Assembly: GCA_003527165.1 (NCBI GenBank)
Contig: DPSI01000517.1
Coordinates: 1-11,622, forward strand
Reading direction: 5' to 3'
DNA from: Pseudomonas sp.
Lineage (GTDB): Bacteria > Pseudomonadota > Gammaproteobacteria > Pseudomonadales > Pseudomonadaceae
DNA length: 11,622 nucleotides
Within the stretch, counting starts at the first letter, position 1. Each line of letters starts with the position of its first letter. Positions 6,086-11,622 of the stretch are shown here, one piece after another. A program made the position numbers and the translations under genes. The notes under the pieces were generated by a model. It saw nothing but the letters and a program-made list of their open reading frames with translations, ran no database searches and was not told the DNA's origin.

Positions 6086-6517
6086 TTAGCCGGGTTCGGC
6101 GGCGTCGCAGCCAGTTGGCTTATATTTATCTGCCAAATCAGTGGTACATACCCAGGATGCGTTACCGCTTTCATCAAGCGAGCGGGTAAGGGTGATAAAT
6201 TTTCCGGCAATTGTGCCAGTCGCACCTTTAAGCGTGCATTCAATTTCGCCATCTGTGTCGACGTCAACAGTGATCGCGCAGCGTGGCGTTGAAGCTTGTA
6301 GCCCTATATCTACCGGGTCGTTTGTGGTTGTTCCGTCTTGTAGCAACAGTTCGAACTGAGTTTTTCCCGGAGCAATTTCAGCTAAGCCGGTTGTTGCTTG
6401 AGATTTCGCTACATAGTCTTGATATGCAGGAATCGCCACCGCAGCCAAAATACCAATGATCGCAACCACGATCATCAATTCAATAAGCGTAAAACCCTTC
6501 TGCATCTGAGCTTTCAT
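6086..6517 (-). CDS. pilA: Type IV major pilin PilA
   Basis: The 143-residue prepilin has a class III leader, MKAQMQKG, cleaved by PilD after G8 to expose an N-methylated phenylalanine. The hydrophobic spine [20 protein letters not shown] follows, with E13 (mature Glu5) and P30 (mature Pro22), both needed for normal assembly. Four cysteines (C80, C94, C124, C137) suggest two disulfides; C124-C137 bounds the usual C-terminal D-region loop. The subunit polymerises into the pilus used for twitching, adhesion and DNA uptake. AAGGAG lies seven bases before the ATG, and a sigma-54 promoter lies upstream. The gene diverges from pilBCD as in P. aeruginosa; no accessory pilin-modifying gene or tRNA follows it here, only REP elements. 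Base composition is visibly more AT-rich than in pilBCD, as is common for pilin alleles exchanged between strains. Confidence 0.96.
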   Translation of the reverse strand: MKAQMQKGFTLIELMIVVAIIGILAAVAIPAYQDYVAKSQATTGLAEIAPGKTQFELLLQDGTTTNDPVDIGLQASTPRCAITVDVDTDGEIECTLKGATGTIAGKFITLTRSLDESGNASWVCTTDLADKYKPTGCDAAEPG

Positions 6518-6562
6518 GTGAATCTCCTTAAAGTGTTAAGGCTGTGAGCCTGACAGAGCTAA

Positions 6563-6578
6563 AGCAGTTGGCGTGCCA
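6563..6578 (-). promoter_or_regulatory. Sigma-54 (RpoN) promoter of pilA
   Basis: The minus strand reads TGGCACGCCAACTGCT, giving the obligatory GG and GC ten bases apart and seven of seven bases in the -24 element (TGGCACG). The predicted start is near 6551, leaving a leader of about 34 bases before pilA. In P. aeruginosa, pilA is transcribed by RpoN with the PilS/PilR two-component system, so the same control is inferred here. Confidence 0.85.
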
Positions 6579-6654
6579 GCTCTCGTTCGCCTTATGCACA
6601 GAAGATGACAATGTGAAGTGGCTCAACTAATGCCGCCGCCACAGAACGTTTCAG

Positions 6655-6688
6655 GCGCACCGCTGCCCGCCGGCGAGTCGCGGTGCGC
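6655..6688. repeat. Long inverted repeat in the pilA-pilB intergenic region
   Basis: GCGCACCGC (6655-6663) and GCGGTGCGC (6680-6688) are perfect nine-base arms around a 16-base centre that itself contains the palindrome CGCCGGCG. It sits about 104-137 bases upstream of the predicted pilA start, where an enhancer-binding protein such as PilR would act. There is no adjacent U-run in either direction. A shorter inverted repeat, GTGAC-7-GTCAC, lies at 6749-6765. No gene is seen in 6518-6836. Confidence 0.55.
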
Positions 6689-6781
6689 GTTCCGGGCAAG
6701 CATTTTTTCGCTCGTCGCGGCTGTTGGTCAGCTCTTTGCGGGCGATATGTGACCAATAGCGTCACTTGCCACTGCCCTTGT

Positions 6782-6809
6782 TTGCAGCCACCGGCATCTA
6801 CGCTATAAG
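6782..6809 (+). promoter_or_regulatory. Putative sigma-70 promoter of pilBCD
   Basis: TTGCAG (6782-6787), a 16-base spacer and TATAAG (6804-6809) lie 27 bases before the pilB ATG. The match is moderate, so this is a tentative call. Confidence 0.35.
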
Positions 6810-6836
6810 GCGGGCACAGATTGGAGCGAGGCCGCC

Positions 6837-8540
6837 ATGAGCGAAAACATTTCCCTATCCGGGTTGGCACGGCAGATGGTCGTGGCTGGGGTGCTGGATG
6901 AAAAATCCGCGCAGCAGGCGCAGGTCCAGGCCATTCGCAGCAAAACACCCTTTGTCACCTATGTCGTTCAGAACAAGTTGGCCAAAGGCCGCGCGATAGC
7001 GGAGCTTGCCTCCGATCAATTCGGTGTCGCGCTGCTGGACTTGTCTGCGCTGGATAAGGAATCGCTGCCCAAGGATCTGATCAGCGAGAAGCTGGCACGC
7101 CAGCACCGTGTTCTGCCGCTCTCCAAGCGCGGCACCAAGCTCTATGTCGCCATTTCCGATCCTGCCAATCATCAGTCGATTGCCGATATCCAGTTCAGCA
7201 CTGGGCTGACCATCGAGTCGATCCTGGTGGAAGACGACAAGCTGGGCGATGCCATCGACAAGCTGTACGACAGTGGTACGACCGGGCTGGAGGATCTGGG
7301 CGAGGTCGATCTGGATGGCGTCGATGTCGAGACGGTTAACGATGACGGGAAGAGCGAGGAGGGTGGCGAGGCTGCCGATGACGCGCCTGTCGTTCGGTTC
7401 GTCAACAAGATGCTGCTCGATGCCATCCGCGGCGGCTCGTCCGACCTGCACTTCGAGCCCTATGAAAAAGCCTACCGCGTGCGGTTTCGCACGGATGGCA
7501 TCCTTCATGAGGCTGCCCGGCCTCCGATTCAGTTGGCCCCGCGGATCTCTGCGCGCCTGAAGGTGATGGCCGGGCTGGATATCTCCGAGCGGCGCAAGCC
7601 GCAGGACGGCCGGATCAAGATGAAGCTGTCCAAGACCAAGGCCATCGATTTCCGCGTCAATACCTTGCCGACCCTTTGGGGTGAGAAGATCGTGATGCGG
7701 ATTCTCGACCCCACCAGTGCGCAGATGGGCATCGATGCGCTGGGCTATGAGGAAGAGCAAAAGGCGCTCTATATGCAGGCGCTCCAACAGCCGCAGGGCA
7801 TGATTCTGGTGACCGGCCCTACCGGGTCGGGCAAGACGGTTTCCCTTTATACCGGCCTGAATATCCTCAATACGGTAGATGTGAATATTTCCACGGCAGA
7901 AGATCCGGTGGAGATCAACTTAGAAGGCATCAACCAGGTCAACGTCAATCCTCGCCAGGGTATGGATTTCTCCCAGGCGCTGCGGGCCTTTTTGCGTCAG
8001 GACCCGGACGTGATCATGGTGGGGGAAATCCGTGACCTTGAAACTGCGGAGATTGCCATCAAGGCTGCGCAGACCGGCCATATGGTGATGTCGACGCTTC
8101 ATACCAACAGTGCTGCGGAGACCCTGACTCGGCTACGGAACATGGGCGTGGCGGCGTTCAATATCGCCACGTCCGTCAATCTCATCATCGCCCAGCGACT
8201 GGCACGCAAACTCTGCAGCAGTTGTAAGAAAGAAGTCGAGTTACCTCGTGATGCCCTACTGGAAGAGGGCTTCCCGGCCGATAAGATCGGTACCTTCAAA
8301 ATCTACGGCCCGGTGGGCTGTGATAATTGCAAGGGCGGGTATAAAGGCCGTGTCGGTATTTATGAAGTGGTTAAAAACACGCCGGCACTGGCCAGGATTA
8401 TCATGGAGGACGGCAACTCCATCGACATTTCCACCCAGATGCGCAAAGACGGCTTCAACGATCTGCGTACTTCGGCTTTGGTAAAAGCCATGCAGGGCGT
8501 GACCAGCCTGGAAGAAGTCAACCGGGTGACCAAGGACTAA
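6837..8540 (+). CDS. pilB: Type IV pilus assembly ATPase PilB
   Basis: PilB is the cytoplasmic hexameric ATPase that drives pilus extension by acting on the platform protein PilC. The 567-residue length is typical. An N-terminal MshE/GspE-N type domain (about 1-150) is followed by an acidic linker near 165-185 and the secretion ATPase core. The Walker A motif is GPTGSGKT (327-334), Walker B is VIMVGEIRD (392-400), and the zinc-binding tetracysteine is C460-x2-C463 with C495-x2-C498. The aspartate and histidine boxes (AEDPVEINLEGINQVNV; GHMVMSTLHTNSA) are intact. GGAGCGAGG (6823-6831) supports the start. It is the first gene of pilB-pilC-pilD; pilC starts one base after its stop. Confidence 0.98.
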   Translation: MSENISLSGLARQMVVAGVLDEKSAQQAQVQAIRSKTPFVTYVVQNKLAKGRAIAELASDQFGVALLDLSALDKESLPKDLISEKLARQHRVLPLSKRGTKLYVAISDPANHQSIADIQFSTGLTIESILVEDDKLGDAIDKLYDSGTTGLEDLGEVDLDGVDVETVNDDGKSEEGGEAADDAPVVRFVNKMLLDAIRGGSSDLHFEPYEKAYRVRFRTDGILHEAARPPIQLAPRISARLKVMAGLDISERRKPQDGRIKMKLSKTKAIDFRVNTLPTLWGEKIVMRILDPTSAQMGIDALGYEEEQKALYMQALQQPQGMILVTGPTGSGKTVSLYTGLNILNTVDVNISTAEDPVEINLEGINQVNVNPRQGMDFSQALRAFLRQDPDVIMVGEIRDLETAEIAIKAAQTGHMVMSTLHTNSAAETLTRLRNMGVAAFNIATSVNLIIAQRLARKLCSSCKKEVELPRDALLEEGFPADKIGTFKIYGPVGCDNCKGGYKGRVGIYEVVKNTPALARIIMEDGNSIDISTQMRKDGFNDLRTSALVKAMQGVTSLEEVNRVTKD

Positions 8541-8541
8541 C

Positions 8542-9759
8542 ATGGCGCAGAAAGCGGTAAAAACCAGTGTCTTCACCTGGGAAGGCACCAACAGGCAGGG
8601 CGCAAAGATAAAAGGCGAGCTGAGCGGCGTCAGCCCTGCGTTGGTCAAGGCGCAACTGCGCAAGCAGGGCGTGAATCCGCAAAAGGTCCGTAAGAAATCG
8701 GTGTCGCTGTTCAGCGCCGGCAAAAAGATCAAGCCGATGGATATTGCCCTGTTCACCCGGCAGATGGCGACCATGATGAAGGCCGGCGTGCCGCTGCTGC
8801 AGTCGTTCGACATCATTGGTGAGGGTTTCGATAACCCGAACATGCGCAAGTTGGTCGATGACCTTAAGCAAGAGGTCGCGGCGGGTAACAGCTTTGCTAC
8901 GGCGCTGCGCAAAAAGCCTCAATACTTTGATGACCTTTACTGCAACCTGGTCGATTCGGGCGAGCAGTCAGGCTCGTTGGAAACCCTGCTGGATCGCGTC
9001 GCTACCTACAAGGAAAAGACCGAGGCGCTCAAGGCCAAGATCAAGAAGGCGATGAATTACCCCATCGCAGTCATTCTGGTCGCAATTATCGTCTCGGCGA
9101 TTTTGTTGATTAAGGTTGTCCCTCAGTTCCAGGACGTGTTTGCCAATTTCGGTGCCGAACTCCCCGCTTTTACCCTAATGGTCATTGGCCTGTCGGAGGC
9201 GTTGCAGGCTTGGTGGCATGTAGTATTGCTTGGCTTGTTCGGTGCTGCCTACGCCTTTAAAACCGCCCATGGCAAGTCGGAGAGGTTTCGTAACTGGTTC
9301 GATCGGTTCCTGCTCAAGGTTCCGGTTGTAGGCGACATTCTTTATAAGTCCGCAGTGGCGCGGTTCGCTCGGACGCTGGCCACGACCTTTGCTGCCGGTG
9401 TGCCGCTGGTGGATGCGCTGGACTCGGTCGCTGGTGCTACAGGCAATGTGGTCTTTCGCAACGCTACGATGAAGGTCAAGAGTGACGTCTCCAGCGGCAT
9501 GCAGCTGAACTTTTCCATGCGTACCACCGGGACATTCCCGAGCATGGCCATTCAGATGACGGCCATCGGTGAAGAGTCTGGCTCGCTGGATGAAATGCTG
9601 GCCAAGGTGGCGACGTTTTATGAAGACGAAGTCGACAATATGGTCGACGGGCTGACAGCCCTTATGGAGCCGATGATCATGGCGGTTCTGGGTGTACTGG
9701 TTGGTGGTTTGATCATCGCCATGTACCTGCCGATCTTCCAGTTGGGGGCCGTAGTCTAG
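8542..9759 (+). CDS. pilC: Type IV pilus inner-membrane platform protein PilC
   Basis: PilC is the GspF-family membrane protein on which pilins are assembled; it couples the extension ATPase PilB and the retraction ATPase to the growing fibre. The 405-residue protein has two repeated GspF domains. The first contains FTRQMATMMKAGVPLLQSFD and ends at the membrane segment YPIAVILVAIIVSAILLIKV (about 173-192). A second hydrophobic region covers about 215-235. The second domain contains RFARTLATTFAAGVPLVDAL and ends at the C-terminal membrane segment (about 378-398), finishing MYLPIFQLGAVV. AAGGA inside the pilB end (8532-8536) provides the ribosome site, and only one base separates pilB and pilC, suggesting translational coupling. 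The sequence is typical and complete. Confidence 0.98.
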   Translation: MAQKAVKTSVFTWEGTNRQGAKIKGELSGVSPALVKAQLRKQGVNPQKVRKKSVSLFSAGKKIKPMDIALFTRQMATMMKAGVPLLQSFDIIGEGFDNPNMRKLVDDLKQEVAAGNSFATALRKKPQYFDDLYCNLVDSGEQSGSLETLLDRVATYKEKTEALKAKIKKAMNYPIAVILVAIIVSAILLIKVVPQFQDVFANFGAELPAFTLMVIGLSEALQAWWHVVLLGLFGAAYAFKTAHGKSERFRNWFDRFLLKVPVVGDILYKSAVARFARTLATTFAAGVPLVDALDSVAGATGNVVFRNATMKVKSDVSSGMQLNFSMRTTGTFPSMAIQMTAIGEESGSLDEMLAKVATFYEDEVDNMVDGLTALMEPMIMAVLGVLVGGLIIAMYLPIFQLGAVV

Positions 9760-9760
9760 A

Positions 9761-10627
9761 ATGAATGTGGTTACTTTTTTGGCCAGCAATACGCTGGCCT
9801 TTGTTTTATGCGCATTGGTGCTGGGCCTGCTGGTCGGCAGTTTTCTCAACGTGGTGATACACCGCCTGCCGATCATGATGCAGCGGGACTGGCGCGCTCA
9901 GGCGCGTGAGTTTCTTGAGCTACCCCCGGAACCTGCTGCGACCTTCAATCTGGTCCTTCCCAATTCCCATTGCCCGCACTGCGGTCACGAAATTCGTCCG
10001 TGGGAGAACATCCCGTTGGTCAGCTGGCTGGCCTTGCATGGCAAATGCTCGTCCTGTCGTGCGCCGATCAGTAGTCGTTACCCCCTGGTCGAGCTGCTAT
10101 GCGGGCTGTTGTCCGCCTACCTCGCCTGGCACTTCGGTTTTACCTGGCAGGCCGGTGCGATGCTGGTGCTGACCTGGGGTTTGCTGGCGATGAGCATGAT
10201 CGATGTCGATCATCAATTGTTGCCTGACTCCATCGTGCTGCCGCTGCTTTGGCTGGGATTGATCGTCAATTACTTCGGCTTATTCGCGCCGCTACCGGAT
10301 GCGGTGTGGGGTGCGATTGTCGGGTATCTCGCCCTGTGGTCGGTGTACTGGCTGTTCAAACTGGTTACCGGCAAGGAGGGCATGGGCTATGGTGATTTCA
10401 AGTTGCTGGCGATGCTCGGAGCCTGGGGCGGTTGGCAAGTCCTGCCTTTGACTATTTTGCTGTCATCCGTCGTGGGCGCGGTGCTGGGCACGATCATGCT
10501 GCGTGTGCAGAAGGCCGATAGCGGCACCGCCATTCCCTTTGGGCCCTATCTGGCGATCGCCGGCTGGATCGCCCTGCTCTGGGGTGAGCGGATTACTTCT
10601 AGCTACCTTCAGTTCGCTGGGCTTTGA
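9761..10627 (+). CDS. pilD: Prepilin peptidase / N-methyltransferase PilD
   Basis: PilD is the bifunctional inner-membrane enzyme that removes the leader of type IV prepilins and type II secretion pseudopilins and methylates the new N-terminal residue. The 288-residue protein has the expected order: a membrane segment with the GSFLNVVIHRLP motif (26-37), a cytoplasmic domain with zinc cysteines C71, C74, C96 and C99 (CPHC and CSSC), then several membrane segments bearing the catalytic aspartates D148 (MSMID) and D212 (GMGYGD, the GxGD motif). All are intact. The ATG follows the pilC stop by one base, with GGGGG about 13 bases upstream as a poor ribosome site, so translation probably depends on coupling to pilC. 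Its substrate PilA is encoded divergently nearby. Confidence 0.98.
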   Translation: MNVVTFLASNTLAFVLCALVLGLLVGSFLNVVIHRLPIMMQRDWRAQAREFLELPPEPAATFNLVLPNSHCPHCGHEIRPWENIPLVSWLALHGKCSSCRAPISSRYPLVELLCGLLSAYLAWHFGFTWQAGAMLVLTWGLLAMSMIDVDHQLLPDSIVLPLLWLGLIVNYFGLFAPLPDAVWGAIVGYLALWSVYWLFKLVTGKEGMGYGDFKLLAMLGAWGGWQVLPLTILLSSVVGAVLGTIMLRVQKADSGTAIPFGPYLAIAGWIALLWGERITSSYLQFAGL

Positions 10628-10640
10628 CGGTCGGAGCGTT

Positions 10641-10697
10641 CTGCCTGTCGAGGCAGGGGCGGAGCGCCCAGGGCTGGGTGCCCACGCGGGGCGTGGG
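10641..10697. repeat. Three successive hairpins after pilD
   Basis: Three perfect stems follow each other: CTGCCT/AGGCAG (10641-10656), GGGCG/CGCCC (10657-10669) and CCCACGC/GCGTGGG (10681-10697). None is followed by a U-run, so they are not classical terminators, but they could protect the pilBCD mRNA 3' end or act as REP-like elements. The gene-free stretch between pilD and coaE (10628-10957) holds these, copy R3 and the hairpin at 10810-10826. Confidence 0.6.
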
Positions 10698-10704
10698 TAA
10701 GGTC

Positions 10705-10747
10705 AAAGGCAAAAGCTTCGCCCCGAGGGCGGGCCTCCCACAAAAAA
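10705..10747 (-). repeat. GC-rich REP-like repeat, copy R3
   Basis: On the minus strand it reads GTGGGAGGCC, CGCCCTCGGGGCG, AAGCTTTTGCCTTTG, closely matching R1 at 4187-4226 through core, flanking TTTTGTGGGA and the AAGCTTTTG tail. The stem CGCCC/GGGCG is conserved, and the loop is TCG where R1 has CG. Confidence 0.75.
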
Positions 10748-10809
10748 CACCATATACGCAGGAGGCCTGCACCCCGCCGCTTGGGTGGTAGGCGCGCCTC
10801 ACGGCACAG

Positions 10810-10826
10810 GCCGGCTTGCTGCCGGC
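10810..10826. repeat. GCCGGC hairpin
   Basis: GCCGGC (10810-10815) is repeated at 10821-10826 across TTGCT, forming a six-pair hairpin. It resembles the core of common Pseudomonas repetitive hairpins. No gene is associated with it. Confidence 0.4.
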
Positions 10827-10957
10827 TCGAAGCCAGCCGTTTCATCAGGGCAGTTCTGCGTCGGTCGCGGATTCGCCATCCATGAGCTTCAGCCTCTTGC
10901 AACCTCGCTTTTCAGGCGTTACTACTGCGCGTCGTTTTCCGGTCTGGACGGTTCGTG

Positions 10958-11566
10958 ATGAAGCCTTGGGTGCTTGGTTTGACGGGTGGCATCGGCAGCG
11001 GCAAGAGCGCGGTGGTGGAGGAGTTCGGCAGGCTCGGCGTGCACTGGGTGGATGCCGATCATGCTGCTCGCTGGGTCGTCGAGCCGGGCAGGCCTGCGTT
11101 GGGGTTGATCGCCGAGCGCTTCGGTGAGACCGTTCTCGCCGCTGATGGCAGTCTGGATCGTGCGGTGCTGCGTGAGCTGGTTTTTCGGGACCCGAATCAG
11201 CGCAAATGGCTCGAGCAGCTACTGCATCCTCTGATCCGTGAGGAAATTGCCGAGCATCTGGCTCGGGCGGCCTCGCCCTACGCCATCATGGTGTCACCGC
11301 TACTGGTGGAGTCCGGCCAGTATCGACAGGTTAATCGCGTATTGGTTATCGACGTACCTGAATCGCTGCAGCTGGAGCGTGCCGTTCGACGTGATCAGTC
11401 CAGCGAAGCGCAGATTCGAGCCATTCTCAAAGCCCAGGCCGGTCGCGAGGAGCGCTTGCGTCACGCCGACGACGTGCTGGTCAATGATCGTGACCTGGCA
11501 TGGTTAAGGCTTGAAGTGGAGCGTCTGCATAATTTCTATCTGACGCTACGAGGAGGTCAGGAATGA
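10958..11566 (+). CDS. coaE: Dephospho-CoA kinase
   Basis: CoaE phosphorylates the 3'-hydroxyl of dephospho-CoA with ATP, the last step of coenzyme A synthesis, in the cytoplasm. Counting from ATG 10958 the protein is 202 residues, the usual size. The P-loop is GGIGSGKS (10-17), followed by [11 protein letters not shown] (30-40) with D32 and D34 for substrate binding, [13 protein letters not shown] and the lid/ADP-binding region with [21 protein letters not shown] directly in front (10955) is an alternative start adding one residue. GGACGG at about 10945-10950 may be the ribosome site. In P. aeruginosa coaE follows pilD closely; here about 330 bases of repeats intervene. Its stop overlaps the yacG start by four bases (ATGA), so the two are coupled. 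Confidence 0.96.
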   Translation: MKPWVLGLTGGIGSGKSAVVEEFGRLGVHWVDADHAARWVVEPGRPALGLIAERFGETVLAADGSLDRAVLRELVFRDPNQRKWLEQLLHPLIREEIAEHLARAASPYAIMVSPLLVESGQYRQVNRVLVIDVPESLQLERAVRRDQSSEAQIRAILKAQAGREERLRHADDVLVNDRDLAWLRLEVERLHNFYLTLRGGQE

Positions 11567-11608
11567 GTACCACGGTTGTTGAATGCCCTACCTGTGTTAA
11601 GCCGGTCG
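11563..11608 (+). CDS. yacG: YacG-type zinc-binding protein, N-terminal fragment
   Basis: About 15 codons are visible ([15 protein letters not shown]) before the adapter sequence begins. The CPTC pair matches the first half of the four-cysteine zinc site of YacG, a small DNA gyrase inhibitor that is usually encoded directly after coaE in Pseudomonas. ATGA overlap with the coaE stop, and GGAGGTCAGGA just upstream gives a strong ribosome site. The residues that would follow (EIGRA) come at least mostly from adapter bases and should not be used. Confidence 0.8.
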
Positions 11609-11622
11609 AGATCGGAAGAGCG
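11609..11622 (+). other. Probable Illumina adapter remnant at the contig end
   Basis: The final 14 bases are AGATCGGAAGAGCG, the common stem of Illumina TruSeq adapters including the base that continues into the read-2 adapter. The YacG reading frame stops resembling the family at this point. The genome sequence most likely ends at or about 11608. Confidence 0.93.

Noticed and set aside
6855..7787. A 310-codon minus-strand frame opposite pilB
   Set aside because: Shadow of pilB, with no independent support.
10609..10902. A 97-codon minus-strand frame between pilD and coaE
   Set aside because: It reads through R3 and the tandem hairpins; such frames arise routinely from GC-rich repeats.
11609..11622. 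C-terminal continuation of the YacG fragment
   Set aside because: The bases match an Illumina adapter, so the encoded residues are not biological.

Overview
The window looks like a draft-assembly piece of a Pseudomonadaceae chromosome, most likely the Stutzerimonas (Pseudomonas stutzeri) group. The basis is the GC-rich coding sequence, Pseudomonas-type CysD, CysNC, PilB, PilC and PilD proteins as recalled from family knowledge, and abundant REP repeats with GTAG heads. The organism call is inference; no database search was run. The last 14 bases match the common Illumina adapter stem, so the right edge is probably a contig end and not genome sequence.

Layout from left to right. (1) 1-99, minus: N-terminal end of a membrane-anchored protease, probably AlgW. 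It diverges from a Nif3/DUF34 gene (315-1073, plus). (2) 1239-4067, plus: cysD and cysNC, the two subunits of GTP-driven ATP sulfurylase, with an APS kinase domain fused to the second. A clear intrinsic terminator follows. (3) 4187-4322: two copies of a GC-rich REP-like repeat around an inverted repeat. (4) 4397-4834, minus: ytoQ. (5) 4944-6064: a REP/RAYT island, with an intact Y1/HUH REP-associated transposase (5100-5663, minus) and six REP copies in two sequence classes. (6) 6086-6517, minus: the major type IV pilin gene pilA, with a sigma-54 promoter, diverging from pilB-pilC-pilD (6837-10627, plus). (7) 10628-10957: gene-free, hairpin-rich DNA with another GC-rich repeat copy. (8) coaE (plus), overlapping the start of yacG, which is cut off by the adapter.

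How the genes work together. CysD and CysNC activate sulfate to APS and PAPS for cysteine synthesis. PilA is the pilus subunit, PilD processes it, PilB powers assembly and PilC is the inner-membrane platform, so this is the core of a type IV pilus machine. The algW-nif3-cysD-cysNC and pilA/pilBCD-coaE-yacG blocks are ordinary housekeeping loci. The accessory material is the REP/RAYT island between ytoQ and pilA and the GC-rich repeats at 4.2 and 10.7 kb. The most notable observations are the RAYT stop codon lying inside the GTAG head of its own downstream REP, the hairpin-preserving differences between REP copies, and the adapter at the right edge. I saw no clearly new multi-gene system.
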